A DNA stretch of 64,000 bases from Branchinecta lynchi. Its lineage: Eukaryota; Arthropoda; Branchiopoda; Anostraca; Branchinectidae. Below are positions 10,789 through 22,632 of this stretch, piece after piece. Positions within the stretch are counted from its first letter, which is position 1, and each line of letters opens with the position of its first letter. The notes under the pieces were generated by a model, which saw nothing but the letters and a program-made list of their open reading frames with translations, made no database searches and was not told the DNA's origin. The DNA lies in the NCBI GenBank assembly GCA_023053575.1, contig JAKZAP010000022.1, positions 13,992,518-14,056,517 on the forward strand, written 5' to 3'. A program made the position numbers and the translations under genes.

Positions 10789-12330
10789 TGGGATCCCAAA
10801 AATCTAAGATTTGATCCAGACAACTGGGTCTTGTCTTAGCCAGATCCAGTCTTCGCCAGACTCCTTGAACATTTTTACAATTAAAATTCAGAAACAGATT
10901 AAGGCCAAATAGCTAATCACCTGAGAAAACCAAGTTCAGATTTGGATTCAGCATGTGTGTTTACCCCTATAAGTCATATCTGTTTTGACGAAAACTTCCT
11001 GCCACTTCTGCCAATTTCCCGGTTCCGGCCGAACTCCAGAACTACTTGTCCGGCGAAAAAAGAAAGCTCAAAGACGAAATCAGGGTATCTTCTTTCCCCA
11101 GTAATGAACATCTAATCAACTTCAAATAGAAATTTAGCTTATAACAAATTTTCCGATTCCAGCCGGATTCCGGTCGAACAATATGTCCGGGTAAAATATG
11201 ATTGTCACACAGGGACTCAGCATCTCTTCTTACCCCTAAATCGCTTATCTAATCAACTAGAAATAAAACTTTGACTTCCAACAGTTTTCCGGTTTTGGCC
11301 GGATTCCGGACGAACAACATGTCCGGGTAGAAACTTGTTTTCACATAAGTGTTCAGCATGTCTTCTTGCCCTAATCGAACATCTAATCAACTCCAAATAA
11401 AACTTTTAATTTTGACAAACTTTCCGGTTTGGGCCGGATTCCGGTCGAAATACTTGTCAGTCGAGAAAATAGTTTTCACCATCGTCTTCAGCATGTCTCC
11501 CTACCTCTAAATCGAACATTCAATCAACTTCAAATAAAACTTTTACTTTCAACAAACTTTCCGGTTTGGGCCGGATTCCGGTCGAAATACTTGTCCCTCG
11601 AGAAAATAGTTTTCACCATCGTCTTCAGCATGTCTTCCTACCCCTAAATCGAACATCTAATCAATTTCAAATAAAACTTTTAATTTCAACAAACTTTCCG
11701 GTTTGGGCCGGATTCCGGTCGAAATACTTGTCCGTCGAGAAAATAGTTTTCACCATCGTCTTCAGCATGTCTCCCTACCTCTAAATCGAACATTCAATCA
11801 ACTTCAAATAAAACTTTTACTTTCAACAAACTTTCCGGTTTGGGCCGGATTCCGGTCGAAATACTTGTCCATCGAGAAAATAGTTTTCACCATCGTCTTC
11901 AGCATGTCTTCCTACCCCTAAATCGAACATCTAATCAACTTCAAATAAAACTTTTATTTTCAAAAAACTTTCCGGTTTTGGCCGGATTCCGGGCGAACTA
12001 CTTGTCCGATGACAAAATGGTTTTCACCATCGTGTTCAGCATGTCTTCTTACCCCATAATCGACTATCACATTAGCTGTTTCAAAATATTTTGTTTGTCC
12101 CTTAATTTGAATCCCCTCCCCCACCCCTAAATATAGAGCTACAAAACCCATCTACGAACTTGACTGGTCCGACGACCCAACGAACCCTCACACCAAGTTT
12201 CATCAAAATATCTCATTCCCTTCGAGAGTTATCGTGCTTACAGACGGACGGACAGACGGACGGACGGACGGACGGACGGACAACTTTTGCGATGTCATAG
12301 GTATCCCTCCACTTACGTTTTGGGATCCCA
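10789..12330. mobile_element. Element with GGGATCCC ends, minisatellite body and (GGAC)n tail
   Basis: GGGATCCCA is present near 10790 and 12322. The body is a 137-bp minisatellite, followed by a unique segment with CACCAAGTTTCATC, a GGAC microsatellite (12241-12282) and the right end. A right-end relative is at about 51985-52281 and an inverted relative at about 57735-58956. No transposase is present. Confidence 0.6.
11020..12055. repeat. 137-bp minisatellite with a 274-bp higher-order period
   Basis: Units contain GGCCGGATTCCGG. The four central copies are exactly 137 bp apart (11429, 11566, 11703, 11840) and alternate between two variants, giving a 274-bp dimer period. Outer copies are more diverged. 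The four 72-codon ORFs are read-outs of the unit and not genes. Confidence 0.9.
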
Positions 12331-13206
12331 AAAAGACGCTCTTCTCCTCGGAGTTTCACAAACTTTCGCCTGTGGAGCATTTCTTAGTATTCTCTATTTA
12401 GAAGAATGGTGTGTCATGTATTTGGCGATGAATCCTGGACATTTTCTGGGATTTGAAAGCATTAAAGGCTATAATTTATATGGTAAGTGTAGTTAAATTC
12501 TGCCGGAAAAAGGCAAACTAATAAAAAAGAATGTATGCCGTGCCACAAAGCGGCAACGATGCATTTCAATAGGTACTTTCGAGTCGTATGATGTGTTCCA
12601 AAAGCCGTTGAAAATAGGGGTCTCACCCCCCCCCCCCCCCACCCAGTCTGAGTGCTTCGGGCCACCCCTGCAAAGATATTATTAGACCCTACAAACTTCC
12701 CATTTATGGCCATTCCGACGAATACAGTCGAAACATCGAATTTGGCTTATTCCAGTTGAGCGTCCCAAGTGGACTATTTTAGTGTCGATAGTATGGTATG
12801 CTGACAGAGCACTTGTCCTCCTTGGTCGAACCTGCGAACGGAATCCGGTGAAAACCGTAGTTGGGTAGGCCTCGTGTCCCGACTGTATCTGGTGTTAGAT
12901 CTTATATTGTTGAGATTTCGAATAACAGTGATGAAAATGTCGGAGACCGGTTCGTTAACAGTATAATATTGGGCAAGTATTACTGGTCGGTGCCTTTAAT
13001 TGTTCGTCGGTTGCTGAAACAGGGATACTGCCCTTCCTTGGTCAATAAAAACAGGGCTCCTGACCCCGTCTTTATTTGACTACCTTTAAATGTAGCTGGA
13101 GTGTTGGCAACAATTTAGAACTGACAATATTCACCAATTTATTCTACCACTAAAGTTTCGATGAATACAGTAAGGTTTGAAGCCAAGCAGACCATTCATT
13201 ACGAAA
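12331..13206. other. Intergenic DNA, no gene seen
   Basis: Contains a poly-C tract at about 12628-12641 next to CAGTCTGAGTGCTTCGGGCCACCCCTG, probably an end of a hAT-like MITE. Nothing else is recognised. Confidence 0.35.
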
Positions 13207-13368
13207 GAAATAGAAAACCGTGATTTTCGGGGTTTTTCAGGGTTCTTGAGGACGGTTTGCCGGAAGTGCAACCGAAATATCCGAATTTATATTTATCCCT
13301 CGCACATCATCCTAGAGGGATAATTAGCTGATCAATAAAAAAAACCGAAAATCACGGTTTTCTATTTC
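13207..13368. mobile_element. Short inverted-repeat element (candidate MITE)
   Basis: A 24-bp arm at 13207-13230 (GAAATAGAAAACCGTGATTT then TCGG) is repeated in reverse complement at 13345-13368. The class is unknown. Confidence 0.55.
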
Positions 13369-13615
13369 CTTACAGTAACACTCTATTCTGTTCTGCTCTC
13401 CACGAAAGTGTCGATGAATAAAGTAACATTCTATTCTGTTCTGTTCTATACCTGGTAAGACCTTGAGTCTACACGACACTATTGTCAGGATATAAGTAAT
13501 CCCCTTGGCGATCCCATCGAAACTTTCCCTTTGTTTACGTCGAGATATATGGAGAAGGACGGAACAGTTATCCAATCAAACTGATTGGATAGTATTTATA
13601 CGGATAAAAGACACA

Positions 13616-13771
13616 CACTGTAAAAAGTTTCTACGAGTAAGAATGCAGTATTTGCTACTGGGATTAATCTTATCTCTACTGGAATAAGATTAATCCGAAT
13701 AGGGGTAATCTTATCTCAATAAAGACAAGATTAATCCCAATAGCAAATACTACAAGAATTTGTTTACAGTG
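13616..13771. mobile_element. TA-type MITE, copy 2
   Basis: Starts CACTGTAAAAAGTTTC and ends TTTACAGTG. It matches the inner element at 5665-5816 along its length. Confidence 0.75.
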
Positions 13772-14707
13772 CAGTGAACCAGAAAATGCTATTATTTTTT
13801 GCCTCAGACTAATTTAGCCGGAATCCGGTCAAAAACCGAAAATTAACAATTTAATCAAAGCTGCCCGATAAATATGGCAATAAAGTTTCTTTCCGACTGA
13901 CATGAAAAAGCCGACGTTATGCTTCCGCTATTATTAATACTTGATGCTACGTCTCTCTTTTACACAGGCAACGAACCCCTTCATACTGGCGTAAGCGTCA
14001 AATTGCGAAATTTCTTTTCTCTTCTAAATTTTCAATGACTGTCATCTAATGCAGCTTGCTGTATTTTTTCCATAATCCAGCTTCCTTCTAATCCAGCAAA
14101 TCCAGATCGTTTGTTTCTTTTTACGTTGCCTTACGTTACTTTTCTTCAAGCTGAACAAATTGCACTCTGGATTTACGCACACTGTTCACGTTATGGAGAG
14201 CTACGAACGTTTTTGCGTCGACGTAACCGCAGTTAAACTGTAACCGAATAGGGCTGAAATACGACAGCCTATAGTCACCCATAACTTATTCACTCAGATA
14301 GGCATGAAGACCCCACGAAAATGCTTTTCTTTGTTCCTCCGTATTCACATAATCGATTTTCATCGAGTGAACTTTTCTTTCGGACTTGTGGTGCCTGTAG
14401 CCTATGTGCTTGAACTTCTATACTTTAAATACTTAACAGCTGTAGATTATCACACACAAAAGTGTGCTTTCTTCAGAAGTGACGTTACAGTTTGGAACTA
14501 AGTAAGTAAAATGAAGAAAATAAATGAAAATAAACGAAACACATAAACAAACAGAAAAAGACACTTAGTTTTCAATCTTCGGTCAGGAACTGAACATTCC
14601 CGAGCTTCCCTTTATTAGCCATAGAAACCCACGTTTGTGTTGAAATTCAAAAGCTCCGCGTTGGGGCGAAGTTTGTTTTATGGGGCTATTCTGAACATAA
14701 CTACTAA
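13772..14707. other. Intergenic DNA, no gene seen
   Basis: The only recognisable item is a LINE-type 3' tail at about 14500-14590, related to those at 2513 and 62008. Confidence 0.35.
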
Positions 14708-15000
14708 GAGCGTGTTCCATCCTACTTACCGTAGTTACTACGCATGACGTCATGAATTTTGGCTTTTTGCCGTCAAGGCTGGAACGATTTTTCTATTTTC
14801 CAGCAGAATATCGTACCACGGGCGAATCCGACCGATCACGTTACAGAGATCCGTAGTTAATACGCTCCCGAGCGTGGTAAGCAAATAGTTACTATTAGTT
14901 ACTATTTCGAGAAGGTGGAACGGTCAGCGTATTAACTTTTGGTGAGGTTGGAACGGAAATAGTAAAATAGTTACTATTTGTAGAAGGGTGGAACACGCTC
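14708..15000. mobile_element. MITE with GAGCGTGTTCCA ends and TAA duplication
   Basis: Ends are inverted (GAGCGTGTTCCA / TGGAACACGCTC) and TAA stands on both sides (14705-14707, 15001-15003), as for PIF/Harbinger elements. A diverged, interrupted copy is at 20689-21385. Confidence 0.7.
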
Positions 15001-15184
15001 TAATTCCAAGACGAAAAAAAAAACATTTTAGCAGAGACAAAATAAGTATTCGAACCCAATATATAAGAAGTAACAGTATGTTGTCTGTTGTCGTAAATTC
15101 TCGTGTTGTCCTTAAATTTGATAGTGTTGATGTGTGATAGTTGTTCGTTTGTTTATTCTTTACAATGACTTAGGCTAGAATTCA

Positions 15185-15365
15185 GGCCCGTATCCAGGAA
15201 TTTATTTCAGGGGGGGGGGAGGGGGGTGCATTTCGGGTTTTATTTTGCCCGCGGATCGGACAAAAAGACATAGATCTGAGGAAAAAGCCTATATAAAATG
15301 ATCATTTGTGTGTGTTTAGGGGGGGGGGGGTTGAACCCTCTAACCCCCCCCCTCCTGGATACGGC
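15185..15365. mobile_element. MITE with GGCCCGTATCCAGG ends, copy 1
   Basis: Inverted ends GGCCCGTATCCAGG / CCTGGATACGGC enclose poly-G and poly-C tracts. The copy at 17978-18147 has the opposite orientation. The class is unknown. Confidence 0.6.
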
Positions 15366-15734
15366 TTTGCTAGAACTGTATTAATATTTTTTACAAACCC
15401 ATCGGAATTAGTGAAGCGTCGTTTTTGTATGCCACTGGCATGCCTGATGCTTTTGAGAAACACCAGGTTTATTTATACTTGCCATTATAATTGTACTTTT
15501 CCTTACCGTAGCTGGCGTTTCAGTTATACTTAAATTATGAGTGGACCTGAATATTCGCGAGCGGTAAACCAAAATTCACGAGCGGTTTCTCATTTCAGTG
15601 ATTAGTAGAACACGCAGAGAAATAAAAAAGCCTAAACAATTTCAATTATAATTCGTTTCCATCTCGGCCCATTAGTCCGGATATGCGGATCGAACTGAGG
15701 AACAAAAGACGGGCCACGTGAGTTATTAGTCACT

Positions 15735-15813
15735 CCACCAGGCGATCTTGATTATTTGGGCGCGGTCTTTTCAAACTATAAAACGCGCCAATTTTGTCTT
15801 AGAGGGTATCAGT
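15735..15813 (+). promoter_or_regulatory. Core promoter of cuticle gene 2
   Basis: TATAAA at 15777-15782 and TCAGT at 15809-15813, preceded by the shared GGGCGCGGTCTTTTCAAAC block. Confidence 0.85.
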
Positions 15814-15859
15814 TTTCAACTCTTGTGCCAGGAATACACAAAGCAACAAAAGTTAAAAT

Positions 15860-18800
15860 ATGAAGGTAAAGAGCGTCCTTATTTCTATAGCATATAACTT
15901 AACCAGAAACATCACTAGTAAGAATCCGAATATTCCAACCTCCGGAAAGCTGAAAGCCTCGCTATGAAAATATACCATCCACCATTATCTTATTACTTTA
16001 TTTGCCTTATTTTTCACATTATTTTATTTGTGAAAATAAGCCACCTATCACGATTTTCTTTTATCCTTCCACTGCATAAAATTCATCGCTCTCTCTCATT
16101 CTATGATTTATTCGTCGCTTAATACTCAACAGGTTTTTTCAAATATCATTCCAAATCTCAAGGTATATAGAAGAAAGTCAAAAAACTTTTGACAAAATTC
16201 GGAAGTGGAAACAAACGAATAGCATAAAGATCACCGGAATCAATAAAATTCGTATCTGTTCCAGCTTCATACTTGTAGTTTGAATACTGGGAGCGCTGAA
16301 CTCCTTTAGACCAGGGGCGTCACGACTGGGGGGGGGGGGAAGCCCCCCCCCCCCCCCCCAATGCTGTCTGGCAGTCAAAAGAGTTGATTTTTTCCATGAA
16401 AACAGTCGGTTTTGCTCAAAATCGCTAAAGTTTTCGTCAAAATAGTCGGTTTTTCTAAAAATCAGTCAACTTTTTTCAAAACCGTCATTTTTATTGTTGA
16501 AAACAATCGTTTTTTTTCTGCAGAAGAAGTCGGTAGAAATTACCAGCCAGACGGTAAATGCCCCATCCCCCCCCCCAAAAAAAAAAAAAACATTTGGCTA
16601 GTAACGGCTCTGCTTTACACTATATGGTTGCCTGAATTTAGAGTTAGGAGTGCTGACTAAGGTGAAATCATGAAATTCGGGACAGCAAGGGACACGATGA
16701 ACAAGGGACTCGCAGGTCTTTAAAGTCCGCACAGCTAATTAGAGCAATCGTTTTCAGGGATTCATCGCTATCGCTTTCATCGCCGTCGCGGCTGCAGCTC
16801 CTCAATACCCGAAGCCTGCCTACCCGGAATACAAACCAGCATACAAGGCTGATTACAAGCAAGAAGTAAGTATCCTCCATTCCTATAGACCTTAAAGTAG
16901 TCCGACCGCCAGGTCCTGAAAATGTGACACCCCCCTAACCCAAACGGTACAGTAGGTTTAAAAGTGGATTCCGACCAAATCGAACACGCTGATTCCGAAT
17001 ATGCCGGGAACTGGTTCCGGAAACGATGGCTTAAAGTAGAAATGAAGCTCGATACTGTTCCATTATTTCCTCTCTATAAGAAGTATCGCTCTCAAACACA
17101 GTAGGTTGAAAAATGGATTCCGAAAAAATCGAACCCGCTGATTCCGAATATGCCGATAATAAATTCCGGAATAGGGCTTAAAGTAGAAATGAAGCCTGAT
17201 GCTATTCCATTATTTCTTCTCAATAATGAGTATAGCTATCAAACGCAGTGGTTGAAAAATGGACTACAACCAAATCGAACCCGTTGATTATGAATATACC
17301 GTTAATAAATAAGTAGTCCTGAAACCTGATAAGTTATTCTCCTCCTCAGAAACAAGTGCCATCATCTGCTGTAGTGGGCTACTGTCGGCAGCAGGTCGGC
17401 AGAAAAGTTATTCTAACCAAATTGAACCCGCTGATTCCGTGTGCCAGTAGTAGACACTCGTTCATTAAGGATGTGATGCGGGTCTCTTGCTTAAGAACCG
17501 AAGTTTGATGGAATGAATCAACAACTATAGGGATTACAACTGGTTCAAATAATATGCTCGTGTATTGAAATGTCGCACGAAATATCTAAAGCACCAAAAG
17601 ACGAGTTGAATGGGACACACAAATCTCAAACTTTGCGAACGTTGCTTCACAAAATCAAATTCCCTATTCTTCATCCGAGTCGACAGAGCACCTGCCCCCC
17701 ATACGAACATTTTCGCGGCAACAATCGAGGTAGTGTAAAAACGAAGTCTTGTACCCCTCCTGTACGTAAGAAATTAAATTGTGCAAACTTCGTCGGGTTG
17801 CAGCCGAGAAGTTCAAGTCTTGTCGGTACAACAGGTTAATTAACGTCCATTCGTCTTCACACAAGGTTCTTTAGTACCATTTACTACACCTTCTACCATT
17901 TACCACAAACATGCATTGTTCGCATTCAAGTAACTGTTCACATAATAAACACACCAGACAGACTGAGCTGCAAGCAAGGCCGTATCCAGGGGGGGAGGAG
18001 GGTTAGGTGGTTGACCCCCCCCCCCCGAAACATACAAAAATCATAATTTGTATAGGCTTTTCCCTCTGATCTATGTGTTTTTTGTACTTTTTGTCCGACC
18101 AGCAGGCAACCCCCCCCCCCCCCGAAATAAATTCCTGGATACGGGCCAGGCTGCAACCATGGGTAAAAATCATCGTATTACCATGCCAAGTTCAGCTACA
18201 TTATTTCCCTGTTAATAGTCAGAAATCAAATATTTTGTCTTTTACGGCGTTCTCTGAGTAAGTAGCAAGAAAGTCTGATCTTTAGTTGCTTTTACTGTCA
18301 TGTTTGTTTCGCAATTTTATCTCCTCTTCCGTGTCTTCTCTGTAGGGTTAACTAATTAGCGGCGATTCTTGCTTGTGCGCACTACCTGTTGAGCAATTCT
18401 CAACTAAAATAGGTACTTTTCGAGAAGGGGTCTAGCACTTCTAAAAATCAAGTATAAACGAAAACAAAAAAGCGTTTTTAGGAGGTAAGCCAGCGTCGGA
18501 TACCACCGTTCCAAGCATATTCTCAATCTGGATTTTTTGGCCTACAAAATGGTATCGTCAGACTGACTGTACCTTTTGGGTCGGGTGTTTTCAAAACTAA
18601 GCGTCTTTTGACGAGCTGGCGGTCGGACTACTATTTAATTAAAGAGAAAGTTCCCTGTCTTATCCCCTCAGCATTCGATACTGCTTCTGTAGTAATATAG
18701 CATTTACCTCGTCCCTGAATTTTCCTGATGGCGCTAGCAAACGGGACACATATTACTCGTATTAGAGTACCAGAGTACATCAGAATCCCCCTGCTTAAAG

Positions 18801-20411
18801 TTTAACTAAAAAGCCAACTTATTTTTCTGTCATGTTATGATATTTATTTAATAACTGAATTACTTGGATTCTGTAAAGAGTTTTTTTTTTATTTTCCACT
18901 ATATACTCTAGTTATGACGTTCAGAATATCCGCGGCCATTCACACAACGAAACTACTGTGACGTGAGGAATTTTAATTTCAACACAAACGCGGCTTTTCA
19001 TTGAGCAGTGGTGAGATTCGTGCAGAATGCTTAGTGCCTGAACAAAACAAAATCATAAATCTTTCTCGCAGGGCGCATAACAAAAATACGAGCGCATAGA
19101 GGTACCACAAATCACACGCAAATTCCACTATTTGAAAATCGATTATTCGTGAATAGCGGAACAACGAAGTAACGCCTTTTCAGCGGGTCTTCAAGCCAAT
19201 TTTAGTGAATAAGTGATGGGTAACTAGATTGTCATATCCCAGCCGTTTTAAGTTAAAATTTAAACGAATCTGAGAGAGCTGGCTTTCGCGGGAATTAAGC
19301 AAACAATATGAGATTGAGGCTACAGTTGAACCTAACACTGTCGCGATACATAACATAGTCAACCAGAGTTCGCAGTCTGCTGATCTTGCCCTCATTAGGT
19401 TCATCAGTCAGTCAAGGAGTGGAATAAGTGATGGCTGACTAGATTGCCATATCCCAGTGCTTTTCGGTTAAACTTTAAACGAATCTGAGAGAGCTGGCTT
19501 TCGCGGGAATTAAGCAAAAGATATAATAATAATAATAATAATAATATAATTGCAATAATAAGGCTTTCACCTCTATAAATTTCTCGGGACACTTTACAAA
19601 CTAAATTGAATTTCAGCCAGGTGGTAGTCGACACCTGCTTTGAATTGGTTGATGAGATTGAGGCTGGAGTTGACTGTCGTTGAATGTCGCGATACATATC
19701 ATAGTCAACCAAAGTTCGCAGTCTGCTGATCTTGCCCTCAGTAGGTTCATCAGTCCCAGTCAAGGAGCGAAGCGTCTTTACGAACACGCGCGCAGTTAGC
19801 GCCATAAGGTTGTAGTCTGCAAGAATAAAACACACAAGAAGACTGCAATATGGATACCTTCCAACGGGACTGCAAGCGGTGATCGGAAGAGCATAGGACC
19901 TTACTTTCACGTTTGGTTATATGCAATCGATGTTGCAAAAGGGTTGGATACCCTCCTGCTTTTAATACAAAACCACCAACAACTATTTCTTTCTTTCCAG
20001 TATGCCCCCGCGCCATATGACTTCGCCTGGGCCGTGAAGGACGACTACACCTACAATGACTACAAGCACCAGGAGACCTCTGACGACAAGGGATACGTCA
20101 AGGGTAGCTACCAGACCCTCCTCCCAGACGGCCGTGTCCAGACTGTCTCATACACCGCTGATGACTACAACGGATACGTCGCTGATGTCCAGTACTCCGG
20201 CGAGACCAAATACGACTACAAACCAGCATACAAGCCATCCTACCCAGCACCAGAATACAAAGCACCAGCTTACCCTACCCCCGCATACCCCGCCCCAGCA
20301 TACAAGGCACCAGCTTACCAGGCACCAGCATACAAGGCACCTGCGTACCCAGCTTACAAGGCACCAGCATACCCTTCATACACTCCAAGCTACCCAGCAC
20401 CAAAATACTAG
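15860..20411 (+). CDS. R&R cuticle protein, gene 2 (three exons)
   Basis: Secreted chitin-binding cuticle protein, paralogue of gene 1. Exons are 15860-15865, 16758-16865 and 20001-20411, phase 0, with GT-AG introns, for 174 residues. Met-Lys comes from exon 1, the signal peptide and PAYPEYKPAY linker from exon 2. Exon 3 encodes the R&R domain (YDFAWAV to YVADVQYSGE) with TGY of gene 1 replaced by NGY and GEAKY by GETKY, then PAY repeats to PAPKY. Intron 2 is 3.1 kb, swollen by repeats. The polyadenylation signal is at 20488-20493. This gene lies 1.6 kb before the Polinton. Confidence 0.93.
16312..16612. mobile_element. hAT-like MITE in intron 1 of cuticle gene 2
   Basis: Starts CAGGGGCGTCAC and ends GTAACGGCTCTG. 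The flanks CTTTAGAC and CTTTACAC form an 8-bp duplication with one mismatch. The interior has poly-G/C tracts and repeated AGTCGG-type phrases. It is related to the element split by the LTR retrotransposon at 39703-45548. Confidence 0.75.
17978..18147. mobile_element. MITE with GGCCGTATCCAGG ends, copy 2
   Basis: Reverse-orientation relative of 15185-15365, in intron 2 of cuticle gene 2. Poly-C tracts near both ends. Confidence 0.6.
18148..20000. other. Rest of intron 2 of cuticle gene 2, with a local tandem duplication
   Basis: A segment of about 225 bp at about 19206-19428 is repeated at about 19429-19780. Shared phrases include GAGAGAGCTGGCTTTCGCGG and GTTCGCAGTCTGCTGATCTT. The second copy is split by about 130 bp that begins with an (ATA)n run (about 19520-19550). 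Related fragments occur near 4190, 55640 and 61970. Confidence 0.6.
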
Positions 20412-20688
20412 ATAGCTTCGATCTCATTTGAAGTTTATCTCAGAGATTATTATTATTGTTTTTTTACGCCGATATTTTTTGTACTGGAATAAAAGAAAAT
20501 TTAACGTGAAAATCGAAGTAGTGGGCCGATAGTAGCTGCTAAGTAGAAACGCGGCGAATGAAGAGTAAGAGTTAGACCACAGTCCATCCGCAAGAACAAA
20601 TAGGTATGATACTGAAAGTTCGCCGTCCAACCCCAGAACGCCGAATGCTCAGCAACTGAAACACAATACTTGAAATCTGCAACATTAT

Positions 20689-21385
20689 TAACGTGTTCCA
20701 CCCTTCTAACACTAGTAATTATTAGTTACTAATTCCGTTCCAACCTCACGTAAGGCGTCTTCTCGCCGTTCCCGGGGGACTCACTCCCCGTATTCTCGCG
20801 AGTCCCCACGGACGGGGAATGCTCCGATTATCATCCCCGTCATCAAAAAGGACTCCTTTTCAGATTCGGAGGGGAATCAATTTTTGCTGGTATTGGTGCA
20901 ATCTAAAATTAATTAAAAATAATCAGAAAACAAAACCAAAAATAAAGTGGATCCAGACTAATTTCGTCAACTGCATATTTCTTAATCGAACTAAATCGAT
21001 TTTGGAAGCATTCCCCGTGTTCTCGCTGTTACTGTAGGTGGAGTCCGCGTGGAGTGACTCCCTCTATTCTCGCCGTTCCCTTCGATTCCCCGAGGAGTCC
21101 TCGGGGAACAGCGAGAACACGCCTGTAGTCACGAAAAGTTACTACGCTGACCGTTCCAACTTCTTGAAATAGTAAATAAAAGCAACTATTTGCTTACCAT
21201 GCTCGGGAGCGTTGTAAGCGTGGTAAGTACGAATCTATGTAACGTGATTGGCCGGATTACGCCGTGGAGCTGTCGCAGATTGATATTTACCGAAAATTAA
21301 AAAATGTGTTCCAGCCTTGACGCCAAGAAGTCAAAACTTGTGACGTCATGCGTAGTAATCACGGTAAGTAAGATGGAACACGCTC
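20689..21385. mobile_element. Interrupted MITE, second copy of the GTGTTCCA family
   Basis: Reverse-orientation relative of 14708-15000 (ACGTGTTCCACC at the left, GATGGAACACGCTC at the right). It is split by an insertion at 20754-21123. Confidence 0.6.
20754..21123. mobile_element. 370-bp inverted-repeat element nested in a MITE
   Basis: Ends are GGCGTCTTCTCGCCGTTCCC and GGGAACAGCGAGAACACGCC, imperfect inverted copies. The interior has further CGCCGTTCCC phrases. No target duplication is clear. Confidence 0.6.
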
Positions 21386-22036
21386 TATGAGTGAGTGGTA
21401 ATTTACTACGAGTTACGACGATAAGAAGTGGAGCCATCTCTTAATTGCAGTTACTACCCTCATTGGAGCGAAAACTAAACTAAAGTTGCCTGGGTAATGT
21501 GTTGTATGAATGAATTAATGAATGATCTTACTAAGACCTTACCTTGCGTTTGCACAGTATATACACAAAAAAGATAAATAAACAATTAACAAGAAATACC
21601 GAACGGCATTTGTAGAATATATATATATGCGATATATGCAATATACATCATTGAGTATATTGCATAATGTACGTTATATAGAGGTGTAACGGGAGCAACA
21701 CGTTGTTTCTTTTCTTCGCTATCGCTTAAGCCTTGAAGATGCGAACCCCTCAAAACTTTGGAAACGTTACACCAAGAATAATGTTTTCTTCAAGAAAACC
21801 GATGACGCATTCCTTAAAGACGATCTATAGGTACATTCATTTCATTAAGTTTCTAGCCCCTCGCTCAACATAGTATATCTCTCGTGCGTAAACACCTAAT
21901 TCTAGTTGACAGTGCTAGATTATGGAGATGAATTTCTTACTCTCAAATGTATCGAAAACATATAAAAGTATACTAAGTTGCATAAGTTCCTCTGAGAAGG
22001 AGCGGGCTCTAAACAACCGGTTCTTACCCAAAAATC
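21386..22036. other. Left flank of the Polinton, no intact gene
   Basis: GAATGAATTAATGAATGA at about 21507 looks like a LINE tail. The last tens of bases before the Polinton probably belong to the same LINE remnant that continues at 36493. Confidence 0.35.
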
Positions 22037-22042
22037 CATCTC
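22037..22042. repeat. Target site duplication, left (CATCTC)
   Basis: CATCTC at 22037-22042 is repeated exactly at 36487-36492. Six-base duplications are the rule for Polinton integrases. Confidence 0.93.
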
Positions 22043-22629
22043 AGTAGTATATAAAGCCGGGTTCTACTCCACCCTCCCCCCAATTTCAAAACCCCATTTT
22101 AACATCAATTTCTTAAATTTTAACATCCTTTTTACCAAATTATCCCCCTTTTTAAGAACAATTTTATTTTCTTACTTCCAAAATAAAGGATACAAGAAAT
22201 GAGAATATTACCCTTTACTACATATAAAATACTACAATATACTACTACTTCTTTTTTTTTTACATTTTTCATTTTTTATTCAAATATTACTGAGTAAACA
22301 GTTCTAAATCCACATATGTTTCTTTGTTCTTGTTTTCGCGTACAATAGGCTGCAAAACTAGATTTTTCTTTAAAAGTAATTCGTTAGCAAAGGCATTATA
22401 TTTCTGTGTTATAAACAAATCACAGGGTTTGTCATTATGATTAATAACTACAACCAACTTATCACCATATTTTGTCTTAGCAATTCTCATTTTAACGATA
22501 GTATATTTCAGTCCTAGAACTAGTTCTTCTTTCCTGATTGTCTCATTGTATTTATTCATTCTGATTGTATTCAAGACTTCCTTTGTGGACTCCATTTATT
22601 AGGGGATGATTTTATTAAATAAAAATCCA
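22043..22629. repeat. Left terminal inverted repeat of the Polinton
   Basis: The 587 bp match 35900-36486 in reverse complement with few differences, starting AGTAGTATATAAAGCC. The TIR contains a complete small gene. Confidence 0.93.
22287..22595 (-). CDS. Small TIR-borne protein, left copy
   Basis: A 102-residue protein begins ATGGAGTCC in the motif CCTAATAAATGG. It is duplicated as the right-TIR copy at 35934-36242 with one visible difference, Phe/Ile in the segment YNA(F/I)ANELL. The core KYTIVKMRIAKTKYGDKLVV suggests a small beta-rich, possibly OB-fold, domain of the kind often seen in Polintons. A single-stranded DNA binding role is only a guess. It is transcribed outwards, towards the element end. 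Confidence 0.75.
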   Translation of the reverse strand: MESTKEVLNTIRMNKYNETIRKEELVLGLKYTIVKMRIAKTKYGDKLVVVINHNDKPCDLFITQKYNAFANELLLKKNLVLQPIVRENKNKETYVDLELFTQ

Positions 22630-22632
22630 GAC

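Noticed and set aside
11429..12130. Four near-identical 72-codon ORFs exactly 137 bp apart
   Set aside because: Read-outs of the minisatellite; the unit length is not a multiple of three and each ORF overlaps the next in another frame.
16329..16361. Long poly-G/poly-C tracts as functional G-quadruplex sites (also near 18010, 18110, 45515)
   Set aside because: They are shared parts of MITE families, and the exact tract lengths may be sequencing artefacts.
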